From positions 1,860,001 through 1,924,000 of the forward strand of contig OY782499.1 in assembly GCA_963677815.1 (NCBI GenBank): a DNA stretch of 64,000 bases. The letters run 5' to 3'. Under the pieces are notes generated by a model. The model did not search any database. It was not told where the DNA came from and saw only the letters and a program-made list of their open reading frames with translations. The position numbers and the translations under genes were made by a program. The DNA comes from JAEKNW01 sp963677815. GTDB lineage: Bacteria; Cloacimonadota; Cloacimonadia; Cloacimonadales; JAFGVF01. Shown here piece by piece: positions 17,243-26,336 of the stretch. Position 1 is the stretch's first letter, and each line of letters starts with the position of its first letter.

Positions 17243-19864
17243 CTATTTAAGTAAAATCATCTTCTTATTTGAGGAATAAGTTCCAGATTTCATTTTGTAA
17301 AGATATATACCCGAAGCTACAGGTTTATTCTTGTCATCTCTACCATCCCATACTACACTGTGCTGACCTGCTTCATGATAATCTTTAAGCAGAGATTTTA
17401 CTTTCTGTCCTTTGATATTGTAGATATCAAGCGACACATTTCCACTTTTGGGTAATGTGAAAGAGATAGTAGTCTCAGGATTAAAGGGATTTGGATAGTT
17501 GCTTAGCAAGGGTTTGGTAATTGCAACATCGTTGGAAACATTATCTACAATATTATTAATCTCAATGCTATTAGTAGGTGCGGTATAAGTTAGGGCAAAA
17601 AGCGTATAACCAACAACAGAGACAACTGAAATACCTTCAGGTAAACCAATATCTGCAATATCACAATTAATGATTCCAGGATCTAGCATATGGTAGTGAA
17701 GGGTGTCAACTTCACTTTCATGATACCAGGCAACTAAATAGTGAAGGATATCAATGCCAGGGTTCCAATAAATTCTTTCATCAATTTTAATTAGATTTGT
17801 TGGATTATCAAGACCTCTAGAGGTTTGGTAATTAATTTCCATATTTGCTTGGAGATTAATAAGTTTATTCTGATTAAAATCTTCACTATATTGAGTATCT
17901 GTTGCAATAAAGTCTGAATCTCCTGCTATTCTAGTATTCACTGAAAGAGGAGCTGAATTTCCAGTATATTCAATCCAAGTAGAAGTTTCCATATCCCACG
18001 GAGAATCTAAAACTTTATGAATTGCTTTGGACATTACTGTATTGCTTTCTATCTCTTGATCATGAGTGCCTATAACTTCTACGCCATTAGCATATAGCTG
18101 ATAAATATTGTCAATCAAAGAAACTTGATAATTTGTGAATGTATCACCATCTTGAGCATCGTTATCAAGGTAGAGATATTCTTCATCAAAGAGAACATTT
18201 TCCCAACCATTAATTCCATATTTTTGGTAACCAACTAACATGATGTCATTGTTATCATTTTCATAAACCAACTGTTTTACTTGGTCTGTATAAAATTCAT
18301 CTTTAAGAAGAGGAAGGACATCGTTTCCATTTATGTTAATATAATCATAAGTTCTGAAAGTATTAGGTCTTGCTTCAGCTGTAAAAGCTAAATCAACACT
18401 TTCACTAGTATTATCATCATTTAATGAGACAATGGTTAATTCATCAAAAGGACCATAATAACAGTATCCTGAAAACCAGTCATTATTATGAGCTATAGTA
18501 CCAGTAATAGTAAAATCTGTTGCTTCTGTAAAAGTAATTACAGTAGCTTCCTCTATAGATTCAAGAACATAATCTGTTACTTCTGAAGTATTTAAATCTT
18601 TGATGTGAATAATATATTCTGGGCTTCCAGGGTATTCAGAAGTAATATTTAAAGTAAGGGTATATTCTTCATTTTCACTTGCAATAGGATCATAGACAAC
18701 AGTTCCTAAACTTGGATTATCATTAGAATCATATATAGTTTGGTCAATCTCTGAAGTTACCTCTGTTCCCCAGTAATTATTCTTAGCTAAGATATTGATA
18801 GAAGAACTAATATTATTCAAAATTACACTGTTATTGTTTCCATTAACATCAATATTATCTTGAATAGTATTTAAGCCATAAGCGTATGGATGGTTCATCT
18901 CAGGAGCTCCGATAATAGGTTGAGCACTAATTGTAAGATAGATTCCACCATAATTACCAGAAATAAGATTTCCAGCTATGTAAGGTGTAGCTCCAGAACC
19001 ATAGCACATAACTCCTGCTCCAGAATTCATATCACCATCAATATGATTATTTATAATTTGGTTATCATATAAAGTTCCTGAGCAATTATAGAAGTAAACA
19101 CCAGTATAATTTTCAGCTATGATATTATCAAAGATTTGGGCATTTATACCATTTGAAGAGAACATATCAACACATGTTATTCCTTGGTAGTGATTGTTAT
19201 GAATATTATTTTCGGTAATAGTTGGAGTTACAGGCATACCAGTAGTTTGAATACTTACTTGAATAGCTCCTCTAAATTGAGGTCCTGTTCCATTTGCAGT
19301 AATCTCATTGTTAACAATCATAACATTACTTGATTCAGCTATTAGAATACCACTTTTTACACTGTTTTCAATCAAATTACCTTCAATGTGAATCTCTGGT
19401 GGATTTGTGTTACCTATGGCAAAAATATGAATTGCTTCATCATTATGTGTGAAATGTGAATTAGTGATATTTGCTGGAGAATCAATTGAATTAATTGCGT
19501 TTTCAGCATTTTTAAAGAAACAGTAGTCAAAAGAATTTGTTTCTGTACCTTCATATTCTAATCTAATACCTTGGTGAGTAATAGCATCTTCGTCATTAGA
19601 TGATTTAAAGCTAATAATTTCATCTTGGTTCCCTTCAGCTATAAGGATGCCTTCAGCAGTAATCTGATAATCTCCAGTAAAAAGTACTTCAACTCCTGGA
19701 TTAATTTCTAAACTTGCATTAGAAGGAATAGTAATATCTCCAATAACATAATATGGAGAATTATCAAGTGTCCAAATACCACTTTGTTGGCCACTTACAT
19801 CAAGTGCACATAAGCCAATAATAAGTAATTGTAAAAATAAAATACCCACAATTTTTTTCATCAT
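17243..19864 (-). CDS. Secreted right-handed beta-helix protein with FlgD-like sorting domain
   Basis: An 873-residue surface protein with a signal peptide (1-20). Residues about 30-390 form a right-handed parallel beta-helix: the entry strand region (PYYVIGDITIPSNASLEINPGVEVLF) is the usual lead-in, followed by coils with repeated N-x-I-x-x-N-x-G/A-I patterns (for example GNLIENSVKSGILI, NNEITANG, ENNIHNNHYQGI, GNLISGNYGGIYL). Such helices occur in polysaccharide lyases and in non-enzymatic adhesins; no lyase catalytic residues can be assigned. About 400-780 is a beta-rich region without a recognised family. The last ~88 residues (LLSNYPNPFNPETTISF ... NKKMILLK) are the sorting domain shared with three other proteins here. 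GGGAG lies upstream of the ATG. It has its own terminator, so it is not in an operon with the giant gene downstream. Confidence 0.87.
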   Translation of the reverse strand: MMKKIVGILFLQLLIIGLCALDVSGQQSGIWTLDNSPYYVIGDITIPSNASLEINPGVEVLFTGDYQITAEGILIAEGNQDEIISFKSSNDEDAITHQGIRLEYEGTETNSFDYCFFKNAENAINSIDSPANITNSHFTHNDEAIHIFAIGNTNPPEIHIEGNLIENSVKSGILIAESSNVMIVNNEITANGTGPQFRGAIQVSIQTTGMPVTPTITENNIHNNHYQGITCVDMFSSNGINAQIFDNIIAENYTGVYFYNCSGTLYDNQIINNHIDGDMNSGAGVMCYGSGATPYIAGNLISGNYGGIYLTISAQPIIGAPEMNHPYAYGLNTIQDNIDVNGNNNSVILNNISSSINILAKNNYWGTEVTSEIDQTIYDSNDNPSLGTVVYDPIASENEEYTLTLNITSEYPGSPEYIIHIKDLNTSEVTDYVLESIEEATVITFTEATDFTITGTIAHNNDWFSGYCYYGPFDELTIVSLNDDNTSESVDLAFTAEARPNTFRTYDYININGNDVLPLLKDEFYTDQVKQLVYENDNNDIMLVGYQKYGINGWENVLFDEEYLYLDNDAQDGDTFTNYQVSLIDNIYQLYANGVEVIGTHDQEIESNTVMSKAIHKVLDSPWDMETSTWIEYTGNSAPLSVNTRIAGDSDFIATDTQYSEDFNQNKLINLQANMEINYQTSRGLDNPTNLIKIDERIYWNPGIDILHYLVAWYHESEVDTLHYHMLDPGIINCDIADIGLPEGISVVSVVGYTLFALTYTAPTNSIEINNIVDNVSNDVAITKPLLSNYPNPFNPETTISFTLPKSGNVSLDIYNIKGQKVKSLLKDYHEAGQHSVVWDGRDDKNKPVASGIYLYKMKSGTYSSNKKMILLK

Positions 19865-20101
19865 ACATCTCCCAATTTTTCTTTATGAGTTTCATCACAA
19901 TAATAAAATTACTTATAAACTTGTAAATAAATATTTTTATTTAACAAAGATAAAATTGAATTGAAATCAGTGTAATATTCATTAGTTGTTTTTTTTATAT
20001 TCAATGTAAAACAAAAAAGAATAATTTCTCTCTTTCTAAGATAAATTTTGAAGTTATCTAGTTAGAATAAAAGGATAATAGTTTATTTTAATAATTAAAT
20101 C

Positions 20102-20130
20102 TTGACAATATATAAGGAGTATGATGTATT
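20102..20130 (+). promoter_or_regulatory. Candidate promoter of the TPR-histidine kinase gene
   Basis: TTGACA (20102-20107) and TGTATT (20125-20130) are spaced by 17 bases. The transcript would start close to the AAGGAG ribosome site (20137-20142), so the leader would be very short; the -10 is imperfect. Confidence 0.35.
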
Positions 20131-20148
20131 AGCAATTAAGGAGTAAGC

Positions 20149-22053
20149 TTGGACTACAAAAAAATATATAAAGAATTAAATGATTATTTAGCTAATAAAG
20201 ATACTGCTACCTTTCTTCAAAGATACAATGAACTAATACAAGATATTGAACCAACAAGCGAAGAATATGTAGAGATGCTGTTGATAAAGCTATCTTACAA
20301 AATTATGTATGCCTTGGATTATTTTGATGTCAAATCATTTATTGATGAGATAGCTTCTCAAATTAAAACTTACGGAAATATTCTTCAAGTTATTAAATAT
20401 TCAATAAACAAGGGCGTTGTTTTAGGACGGTTAAGATTATTAGACGAAGCAATAGCTGTGCATAATGAAGTATTATCTCTCTGCTCTGACGATGAGTTGA
20501 AGTCTTACAAAATAAGTACTTTGATTAATCTGGGAGTCATTTATGTTAAAAAGTACAAATATATTACAGCTTTAAGATATTTTCTAAGAGCCTATGATAT
20601 GAATTCCCAATCTGATAAACCTGTTAAGCATACTTCAATATTGGCAAATATCGCAGTAATATATTTGAATATTGAGGAATATGAGAAAGGTCTTTATTAC
20701 ACAGAATTATGTCTCAATACACTTCCGGAATCAAAAAAGTCTGTTCTACCAGCCTTGTATAATAATTCCATATTAGCTAATACTAAAGTTGGTAATTTTC
20801 ATAAAGCTAAAGAGTATATTTCTCTTGTTGAACAAGAAAAGAATAATTATAGCAAATCAATGCTTAATTCTTATCATAAAGCTTTAGCTGAATATTATTA
20901 TGATATTGCTAATTATGATAAAGCTAAAGAATATTATCAACTACTAATTCAAGAAGTTGATAAGAAGAACTTAAGTATATTGTGTAGTTATAAGATTTCG
21001 TTAGCAAAATTATTCTTAAAAGAGAATAAATATAATGAATGTAAAGAAATTATTACTGAAATAGATTCTCTTGATGATTATTCAGAAATTCTATTCGAAA
21101 AGATTCATTATAATCAACTTAAGGCTGATTATTATGCGGTTATTGGTGAGTATGAAAGGGCTTATGAGTATTCTCAATTAATTATAAAGTATAACAACGA
21201 TAATTATAAAAAATTGCAGACAGAAATCATTAATGAGATGACAGACCCACTTGCAAGTGACTATGAAGACATTAGCTCCACTGCTTATCTAGAAAAAATT
21301 AATGATTTAGAAACATTGAATACTGAAATAGCAAGTCATGAGAGTCTTCTAATTTCTTCATTGAATGATTTAAGAAATGAAACAATGATGAGAGATCAAA
21401 TAATCTCTATTATCTCCCATGATATTAGAGCACCTATTGGAAATATTATCCAATTGTTAGAGATGCTAGATGAGTTTGAAAGTCCTGACGAAAAAGAAGA
21501 AACAATAGATGAAATTATAGAAGCAATGAAATCAACTTATTCACTAACTAATGAATTAGTAACTTGGGCTAAGAATATTATCGAAAAGAAAAAATCAACT
21601 TCTCATAATTTATACATTAGAGATATTATTGATAACTGTGAATTACTATTAAAACATCAAATTGCTAAAAAGCACTTGACCTTGTTTAATCATATTCCTA
21701 GTGACAGTCAGATCTTTGGTCATAAGAACACTATTGAAACCTGCTTTAGGAATATTATATCAAATTCACTTAAATACTCATACGAATTCTCAAAAATAGA
21801 AATTAGTCAACAGGATAAAGAAGAAGAAATCGCTTTCTTTATTAGAGATTATGGCAGTGGTATGACTCAAGAACAAGTTGACAACTTATTTTCTCCTGGT
21901 AAATTATCACGGAGAGGAACAAATTCTGAGGATGGTATGGGTATAGGATTATTACTTGTTAAAGAATTAGTAAATAAAAGTAATGGAACTATAGAATGTA
22001 AATCAAAAGTAGGAGAGGGGACTGTATTTACCTTAACTTTTCCAAAACATTAA
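20149..22053 (+). CDS. Cytoplasmic TPR-sensor histidine kinase
   Basis: A 634-residue kinase with no signal peptide or membrane helix. The start is TTG: AAGGAG (20137-20142) sits six bases upstream and no in-frame ATG fits. Residues about 1-350 are helical tetratricopeptide repeats (for example AIAVHNEVLSLCSDDE, ALRYFLRAYDMNSQ, KAKEYYQLLIQEV). A coiled linker (about 380-415) leads to the dimerisation/phosphoacceptor domain, with His424 in ISHDIRAPIGNI. The ATPase domain has the N box (CFRNIISNSLKYS, Asn535/Asn539), G1 box (RDYGSGM, Asp567) and G2 box (DGMGIGLLLVKEL). All catalytic motifs are intact. No response regulator is adjacent, so it is an orphan; the signal is presumably a cytoplasmic protein or peptide read by the TPRs. 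Confidence 0.93.
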   Translation: MDYKKIYKELNDYLANKDTATFLQRYNELIQDIEPTSEEYVEMLLIKLSYKIMYALDYFDVKSFIDEIASQIKTYGNILQVIKYSINKGVVLGRLRLLDEAIAVHNEVLSLCSDDELKSYKISTLINLGVIYVKKYKYITALRYFLRAYDMNSQSDKPVKHTSILANIAVIYLNIEEYEKGLYYTELCLNTLPESKKSVLPALYNNSILANTKVGNFHKAKEYISLVEQEKNNYSKSMLNSYHKALAEYYYDIANYDKAKEYYQLLIQEVDKKNLSILCSYKISLAKLFLKENKYNECKEIITEIDSLDDYSEILFEKIHYNQLKADYYAVIGEYERAYEYSQLIIKYNNDNYKKLQTEIINEMTDPLASDYEDISSTAYLEKINDLETLNTEIASHESLLISSLNDLRNETMMRDQIISIISHDIRAPIGNIIQLLEMLDEFESPDEKEETIDEIIEAMKSTYSLTNELVTWAKNIIEKKKSTSHNLYIRDIIDNCELLLKHQIAKKHLTLFNHIPSDSQIFGHKNTIETCFRNIISNSLKYSYEFSKIEISQQDKEEEIAFFIRDYGSGMTQEQVDNLFSPGKLSRRGTNSEDGMGIGLLLVKELVNKSNGTIECKSKVGEGTVFTLTFPKH

Positions 22054-22182
22054 ACCCAAAGCTCTATTGCACAATCTGGGTTAAAAACACCATATTGATG
22101 ATTAATGATATATCAAACTTATCAGTATGATAATTCTACAAACTTGGTAGAGATGTTTAATCCGAATGGTGCAGTAGAACTT
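22053..22182. repeat. Terminal fragments of family A repeat
   Basis: Two pieces of family A ends, CTATTGCACAATCTGGGTT (22068-22086 region) and AATCCGAATGGTGCAGTAGAACTT (right piece, ending about 22182), lie in opposite orientation about 70 bases apart with unrelated DNA between. The right piece abuts, and supplies, the stop codon of the minus-strand gene ending at 22181. Confidence 0.55.
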
Positions 22183-23029
22183 ACCAACCTCTTGATTTCT
22201 TCATTTGTTCTCTATTAAATTTCTCTTGTTTTTCTTGCCATCTTTTGTGTTCTTCTGCTCTTCTTCTAGAATCATTAGTAATCTTCTGGCTTGCTGAATC
22301 CCTAGAAGAAGATGAGGATGATGAACTTGGTCCATCAGAAGCTTTAATTATAAAAGTTAGTACCATTAAAGCAATTACTACTGCCCCGATTATAGCCAGA
22401 ACTAGTCCTAATCCTATCAAGAAATATGCCACTGCTGTTGCACAGAAGAAAGCTAAAATTGAACCAGTGATAGCATGTAAGACTTGATAAATGATACTAT
22501 ATAAAGCAACAAGTCTAAAAACTATAAATTCTCTAACTATAGCCCAAATACCAGCTATTACTAACAAGTTAAAAGCTGACCAAAGAGTCCAATAAAGCCA
22601 GTCTTGCTCAAGTGGTAAGCTTAGTAAATTGATGTCTGCAAAGAATTGATAAAAAGAATCATACCAAAAAGTAAAGAAAATTGCTAGAACTACACTGAAT
22701 ATTATCCAATAGAGATGATACCAGTTTTCTTTGTCTGATAACTTCTTCTGGATATCTTTAGAAAAGATTTCTCTAAAAAGACCATCAATCATCATGAATG
22801 CAAGCCACAGAAAAACTGAAGCAACGACAGTAACCCAAAAACGCCAATGTTTCCAACTTATAAAATCACGTAAATAATCAAACAATTGATTAATATTACT
22901 AACTTGAGTTAACTGACTAAAAGTAGGAAAGTTATTTTGGCTTTCAATCACTCTTTGGATCAAAGAATTTTCTGCAAAAGATGTTATAGCGACAATTAAG
23001 ATAATTAAGATTAATAGTATTTTTTTCAC
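22181..23029 (-). CDS. Membrane protein of unknown function with Ser tract and basic tail
   Basis: A 282-residue protein I do not recognise. It begins with a cleavable-looking signal peptide (MKKILLILIILIVAITSFAEN), followed by an amphipathic stretch and four or five membrane helices (about 58-80, 103-125, 143-163, 168-195, 200-228). A flexible serine tract (SSSSSSSSRDSAS, about 236-248) then leads to a highly charged C-terminal tail (RRRAEEHKRWQEKQEKFNREQMKKSRGW). The tail should face the cytoplasm and could bind nucleic acid or lipid; this is only composition. The TAA stop lies inside a fragment of the family A repeat, so the C-terminus may have been set or shortened by a repeat insertion. 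It converges with the histidine kinase gene. Confidence 0.75.
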   Translation of the reverse strand: MKKILLILIILIVAITSFAENSLIQRVIESQNNFPTFSQLTQVSNINQLFDYLRDFISWKHWRFWVTVVASVFLWLAFMMIDGLFREIFSKDIQKKLSDKENWYHLYWIIFSVVLAIFFTFWYDSFYQFFADINLLSLPLEQDWLYWTLWSAFNLLVIAGIWAIVREFIVFRLVALYSIIYQVLHAITGSILAFFCATAVAYFLIGLGLVLAIIGAVVIALMVLTFIIKASDGPSSSSSSSSRDSASQKITNDSRRRAEEHKRWQEKQEKFNREQMKKSRGW

Positions 23030-23239
23030 AAATTTTCCTTTTTGGTTTTTATAGACTTACAGATTTTCTGGTGTTACTCTCTCAAAATTTTTTAGTATTT
23101 TCATAAATCAAATATTATTAAAAATAAATATAATACGAAGAATATAACTGTCAAGTAAAACAATTTGCTAGTATGATTATTAGTAGAAATGCTACTGAAA
23201 ATTGAGCATTTTTATACTAAAAAACAGCTTTTATTCTTT

Positions 23240-23297
23240 CTTGATTGTTACTTACTCTATAAATCATTGGAACTTTATTGAGTAAGTAACAATCAAG
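23240..23297. repeat. Hairpin repeat family D, copy 2 (58 bp)
   Basis: Perfect 18-bp stem: CTTGATTGTTACTTACTC (23240-23257) with GAGTAAGTAACAATCAAG (23280-23297). The loop (ATCATTGGAACTT) is the reverse complement of the loop in copies 1 and 3, so this copy is inserted in the opposite orientation. Confidence 0.85.
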
Positions 23298-23394
23298 AGA
23301 TTAGATAAGTTCCTTTTCAGCTCTATAACTGAGAACGCGGATGACCACATCCGCATCTTTGTCATTATAAAAAGTGAAAACATTAACAGGCTGG

Positions 23395-24007
23395 GAGACT
23401 GTTCAATCTAAACAATTGATAGATAGCATGTACTTGTGCTAACTAAAGCATTTTATGCACATATTTAAGTTTATAGCTAAGTTTTTCAAATTGACTAATA
23501 AATGCATTCTCGTCTAAATCTCGGATATTGAAATATAACCTCATTAATCCTGGAAGGATGCAGATATAATAGACAGGGTTCGAAGACCCTGTACAAGGAG
23601 TCTCCCACAAACCGAAGCCCCGGAGGGGCGATAATACCTCTTACTGTTTATGTAAATAAGGGTTAAGCTCCTTTTTATCATGTTTTTTTTAAACAATAAG
23701 TACATAAAAATAAATCTAGAAAAATGAATATTGTCGCCCCTCCAGGGCTTTGCTTGATTTTTTGAAATAATTAATACAGGGTCTTCGAACCCTGCCTATT
23801 ATATCTACATCTCTCCGTGATTTTTAAGAATTTACTCACTACAACTTGAAAAAAAGATGTGTATTATCGGAAATCTAATCCAATGTAGAGTATATGTTAC
23901 TAATCATAATTTATCCCTAAAGTCAAGAAAACCTAAAGATGTGCAATATTATCGACTTTTTTAAGGATAGGCTACTGAGGAGGGTGGCTTGAGGATTGAA
24001 CAGTCTC
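23395..24007. mobile_element. MITE-like element family B, copy 1, with nested element
   Basis: Terminal inverted repeats GAGACTGTTCAATC (23395-23408) and GATTGAACAGTCTC (23994-24007). The element is flanked by a perfect 9-bp direct duplication ACAGGCTGG (23386-23394 and 24008-24016), which is direct evidence of transposition. No transposase is encoded, so it is non-autonomous. The second copy (38939-39284) lacks the central ~267 bp, which carries nested family C. The insertion lies just upstream of the pepF promoter. An 8-9-bp duplication fits IS256-like transposases among others, but the family cannot be fixed from this sequence. Confidence 0.88.
23552..23816. repeat. Nested inverted-repeat element family C, copy 1
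   Basis: About 42-bp inverted ends (23552-23593 and 23775-23816) with the perfect core CAGGGTTCGAAGACCCTGTA. A second inverted pair lies inside: AAGCCCCGGAGGGGCGATAA (from 23615) against the complement of TTGTCGCCCCTCCAGGGCTT (23731-23750). The remainder is AT-rich and non-coding. A right-half copy occurs at 36844-36932. Confidence 0.8.
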
Positions 24008-24041
24008 ACAGGCTGGTAACAGCATTTGCCTAAATTATATA

Positions 24042-24069
24042 TTGACTAATTTTCTAATAGTATTATAAT
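24042..24069 (+). promoter_or_regulatory. Promoter of pepF
   Basis: TTGACT (24042-24047), 16-base spacer, then a perfect TATAAT (24064-24069), about 30 bases before the start codon; AGGAG (24088-24092) is the ribosome site. It begins 26 bases after the target duplication of the upstream MITE. Confidence 0.65.
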
Positions 24070-24098
24070 ATTAGAAAATAAAAAATTAGGAGTATATA

Positions 24099-25889
24099 AT
24101 GGATATGAGATGGTCTTTGAAGGAACTCTATAGCAGTTTTGATTCAAAAGAATTTAGAGAAGACTTGGAAAATTTAGATAAATTGATTGCAAATATAAAT
24201 GAATCAGCTAGATATTTAACTGATAATAAAGATAATTTTAAGCAAACAGACATGGTTAAGACTTTAGAAGATAAATTACATAATGACTTAGATGTTGATG
24301 ATGTACTAGAAAGACTTCATTCTTTTGCAGGACTTACCAATTCAACTGATGTAGAGAATGCAGATTCTATTAAATATCTTCAAATTCTTGATGATAAAAT
24401 AGTGAAAATGACTGATGCAAATATCAAATTTAACAAATGGATAGGCAGTCTTCCCGATTTAGATCAGCTTATTAATAAATCAAACTTCTTAAAAGAACAC
24501 GCTTATCATTTGCATGAGATCGCAAAGAAGAAAGATTATCTCTTATCAGATGAGTTAGAATTAATGTATGCTAAATTACAACAAACAGGTTCTTCAGCCT
24601 GGGTTAGACTGCAATCAAACATTATCTCAACCCTAATGGTGGATATTGAAGAAAATGGAGAAACACATCAAGAACCTCTTCCAGTTGTACGCAATATGGC
24701 TTATGATAACAATGCTGATTTAAGAAAAAAAGCTTATGAGGCTGAATTAAAATCATACAAACAAGTTGATCAGGTTATAGCAGCTTCTTTAAATTCTATT
24801 AAGGGTGAAGTAATAACCATGTGTCAACAAAGAGGATATAAATCACCCTTAGAAATGACCTTGCTAAATAGTAGAATGGAAGAATCAACTTTAAATGCAA
24901 TGCTAGAAGCTATTAAAGAGGCTTTACCAGAATTTAGAAAATACTTGCAAAGAAAAGCTGAATTATTAGGCCATAAAAATGGACTACCATTCTATGATTT
25001 GTTTGCTCCAATGGGACAAGCAGATATGACCTACACTTATGAAGAAGCAAAAGACTTTATAGTTAAGAATTTTGCTAAGTTTAGTCAGAAACTCTCTGAT
25101 TTTGCTAAACATGCTTTTGAGAACAAATGGATTGATGCAGAACCAAGAAAAGGTAAGCGTGGGGGTGCCTTCTGCTCAAGTATCCATTCTCTAGGTCAAT
25201 CAAGAATTTTATCTAATTTCACAGGTTCTTTTTCTGATGTTTCTACCTTGGCTCATGAACTAGGTCACGGATATCATAGCCATGTATTAAACTCTCAAAC
25301 TTCTTTAAATGCTGGTTATCCAATGCCTTTAGCTGAAACTGCTTCCATCTTTTGTGAAACTATTATAAATAACTCAGTATTAGAAGGAGCAAGTCCTGAA
25401 CAAATATTTACCTTACTCGAAGGTAGAATATCTGATTCAACCCAGACGATAGTTGATATTTACAGTAGATTCTTATTCGAATCAACTCTCTTTGAGAAGA
25501 GAAAAGAATTTGATTTAACAGTCGACCAACTTAAAGATGCTATGATTCAAGCACAGAAAGAAGCTTATGGCGACGGCTTAGATAGCAATTTTATGCATCC
25601 TTATATGTGGGCTTGCAAACCTCATTATTATTATGTTGAAGCTAATTACTATAACTTCCCTTATGCCTTTGGACAGCTATTCGCTTTAGGGTTATATGCC
25701 GAGTATCAGAAACGAGGTAAATCATTCTTAGAAGATTATGATAAATTGCTTGAAGCTACTGGCAAAAATGATATCTCAGATGTCACAAAATTAATGGGAA
25801 TTGATGTTAATTCGATTGACTTTTGGAGAGCTTCACTAAAAGTGATTGTTGATGATATTCATAAATTCCTTGAGGTTAGTGAAAAATAA
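24099..25889 (+). CDS. pepF: Oligoendopeptidase F (M3B metallopeptidase)
   Basis: A 596-residue cytoplasmic zinc metallopeptidase of family M3B that cleaves short peptides. The zinc motif HELGH is at 386-390 in TLAHELGHGYHSHVL, and the third ligand is the Glu of MPLAETASIFCET about 25 residues later. The C-terminal stretch HPYMWACKPHYYYVEANYYNFPYAFGQLFALGLYAEY is the substrate-closing Tyr-rich segment typical of PepF, as is the N-terminal helical domain beginning MRWSLKELYSSFDS. Length and motifs are normal. It is a single gene with its own promoter and terminator. Confidence 0.96.
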   Translation: MDMRWSLKELYSSFDSKEFREDLENLDKLIANINESARYLTDNKDNFKQTDMVKTLEDKLHNDLDVDDVLERLHSFAGLTNSTDVENADSIKYLQILDDKIVKMTDANIKFNKWIGSLPDLDQLINKSNFLKEHAYHLHEIAKKKDYLLSDELELMYAKLQQTGSSAWVRLQSNIISTLMVDIEENGETHQEPLPVVRNMAYDNNADLRKKAYEAELKSYKQVDQVIAASLNSIKGEVITMCQQRGYKSPLEMTLLNSRMEESTLNAMLEAIKEALPEFRKYLQRKAELLGHKNGLPFYDLFAPMGQADMTYTYEEAKDFIVKNFAKFSQKLSDFAKHAFENKWIDAEPRKGKRGGAFCSSIHSLGQSRILSNFTGSFSDVSTLAHELGHGYHSHVLNSQTSLNAGYPMPLAETASIFCETIINNSVLEGASPEQIFTLLEGRISDSTQTIVDIYSRFLFESTLFEKRKEFDLTVDQLKDAMIQAQKEAYGDGLDSNFMHPYMWACKPHYYYVEANYYNFPYAFGQLFALGLYAEYQKRGKSFLEDYDKLLEATGKNDISDVTKLMGIDVNSIDFWRASLKVIVDDIHKFLEVSEK

Positions 25890-25907
25890 TTAGTAACTAA
25901 ATTTTAC

Positions 25908-25950
25908 AGGATGCAGATTTTTAACTATATCAATTGTCTGCATCCTTTTT
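25908..25950 (+). terminator. Terminator of pepF
   Basis: AGGATGCAGA (25908-25917) pairs perfectly with TCTGCATCCT (25937-25946), followed by TTTTT; 19 bases after the stop codon. Confidence 0.8.
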
Positions 25951-25979
25951 GTTTGTTCTTTCAAAGGTAAACAAAATAA

Positions 25980-26054
25980 TGGAGCGGGTAATGGGGATTG
26001 AACCCACGACTCCAAAGTTGGGAACCTTGTGCTCTACCACTGAGCTATACCCGC
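25980..26054 (-). tRNA. tRNA-Gly(CCC)
   Basis: Full cloverleaf on the minus strand: acceptor GCGGGTA/TACCCGC, D arm GCTC..GAGC, anticodon stem CAAGG/CTTTG with loop TTCCCAA (anticodon CCC, codon GGG), T arm GTGGG-TTCAATC-CCCAT, discriminator T and encoded CCA. It is the last gene of the array and lies beyond a terminator-like hairpin. Confidence 0.93.
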
Positions 26055-26065
26055 TCTGATAAACT

Positions 26066-26089
26066 AAAAAAAGCCGACTTTCGTCGGCT
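26066..26089 (-). terminator. Terminator-like hairpin inside the tRNA array
   Basis: On the minus strand AGCCGAC-GAAA-GTCGGCT (a stable GNRA-type loop) is followed by TTTTTTT. It separates tRNA-Gly(GCC) from the distal tRNA-Gly(CCC), so expression of the last tRNA needs read-through or another promoter. Confidence 0.75.
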
Positions 26090-26094
26090 AAATA

Positions 26095-26169
26095 TGGAGC
26101 GGGAAATGGGGTTCGAACCCACGACCCCAACGTTGGCAACGTTGTGCTCTACCACTGAGCTACTCCCGC
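26095..26169 (-). tRNA. tRNA-Gly(GCC), copy 3 of 3
   Basis: Minus strand: acceptor GCGGGAG (with U.G pairing to TTCCCGC), anticodon stem CAACG/CGTTG with loop TTGCCAA (anticodon GCC), T loop TTCGAAC, discriminator T, encoded CCA. Identical to the copies at 26337-26411 and 26648-26722. Confidence 0.95.
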
Positions 26170-26179
26170 TTAAAATATA

Positions 26180-26266
26180 TGGTACCAGAGACCGGACTTG
26201 AACCGGTACGGTATTGCTACCGAGGGATTTTAAGTCCCTTGTGTCTACCATTTCCACCACTCCGGC
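26180..26266 (-). tRNA. tRNA-Leu(UAA), copy 2 of 2
   Basis: 87 bases including encoded CCA, with the long variable arm of a class II tRNA (CGGTAGCAATACCG). Acceptor GCCGGAG/CTCTGGT, anticodon stem AGGGA/TCCCT, loop CTTAAAA (anticodon TAA, codons UUA/UUG). Identical to 26424-26510. Confidence 0.95.
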
Positions 26267-26336
26267 ATTATTATTACTTAAATAGGTTAAGTAATGGATA
26301 ACTAAAAACATGGAAGGATATGAATTAAATTAAGTA

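Noticed and set aside
23240..24016. CRISPR-like array
   Set aside because: The repeats here are of different families, palindromic and not regularly spaced; no cas genes.
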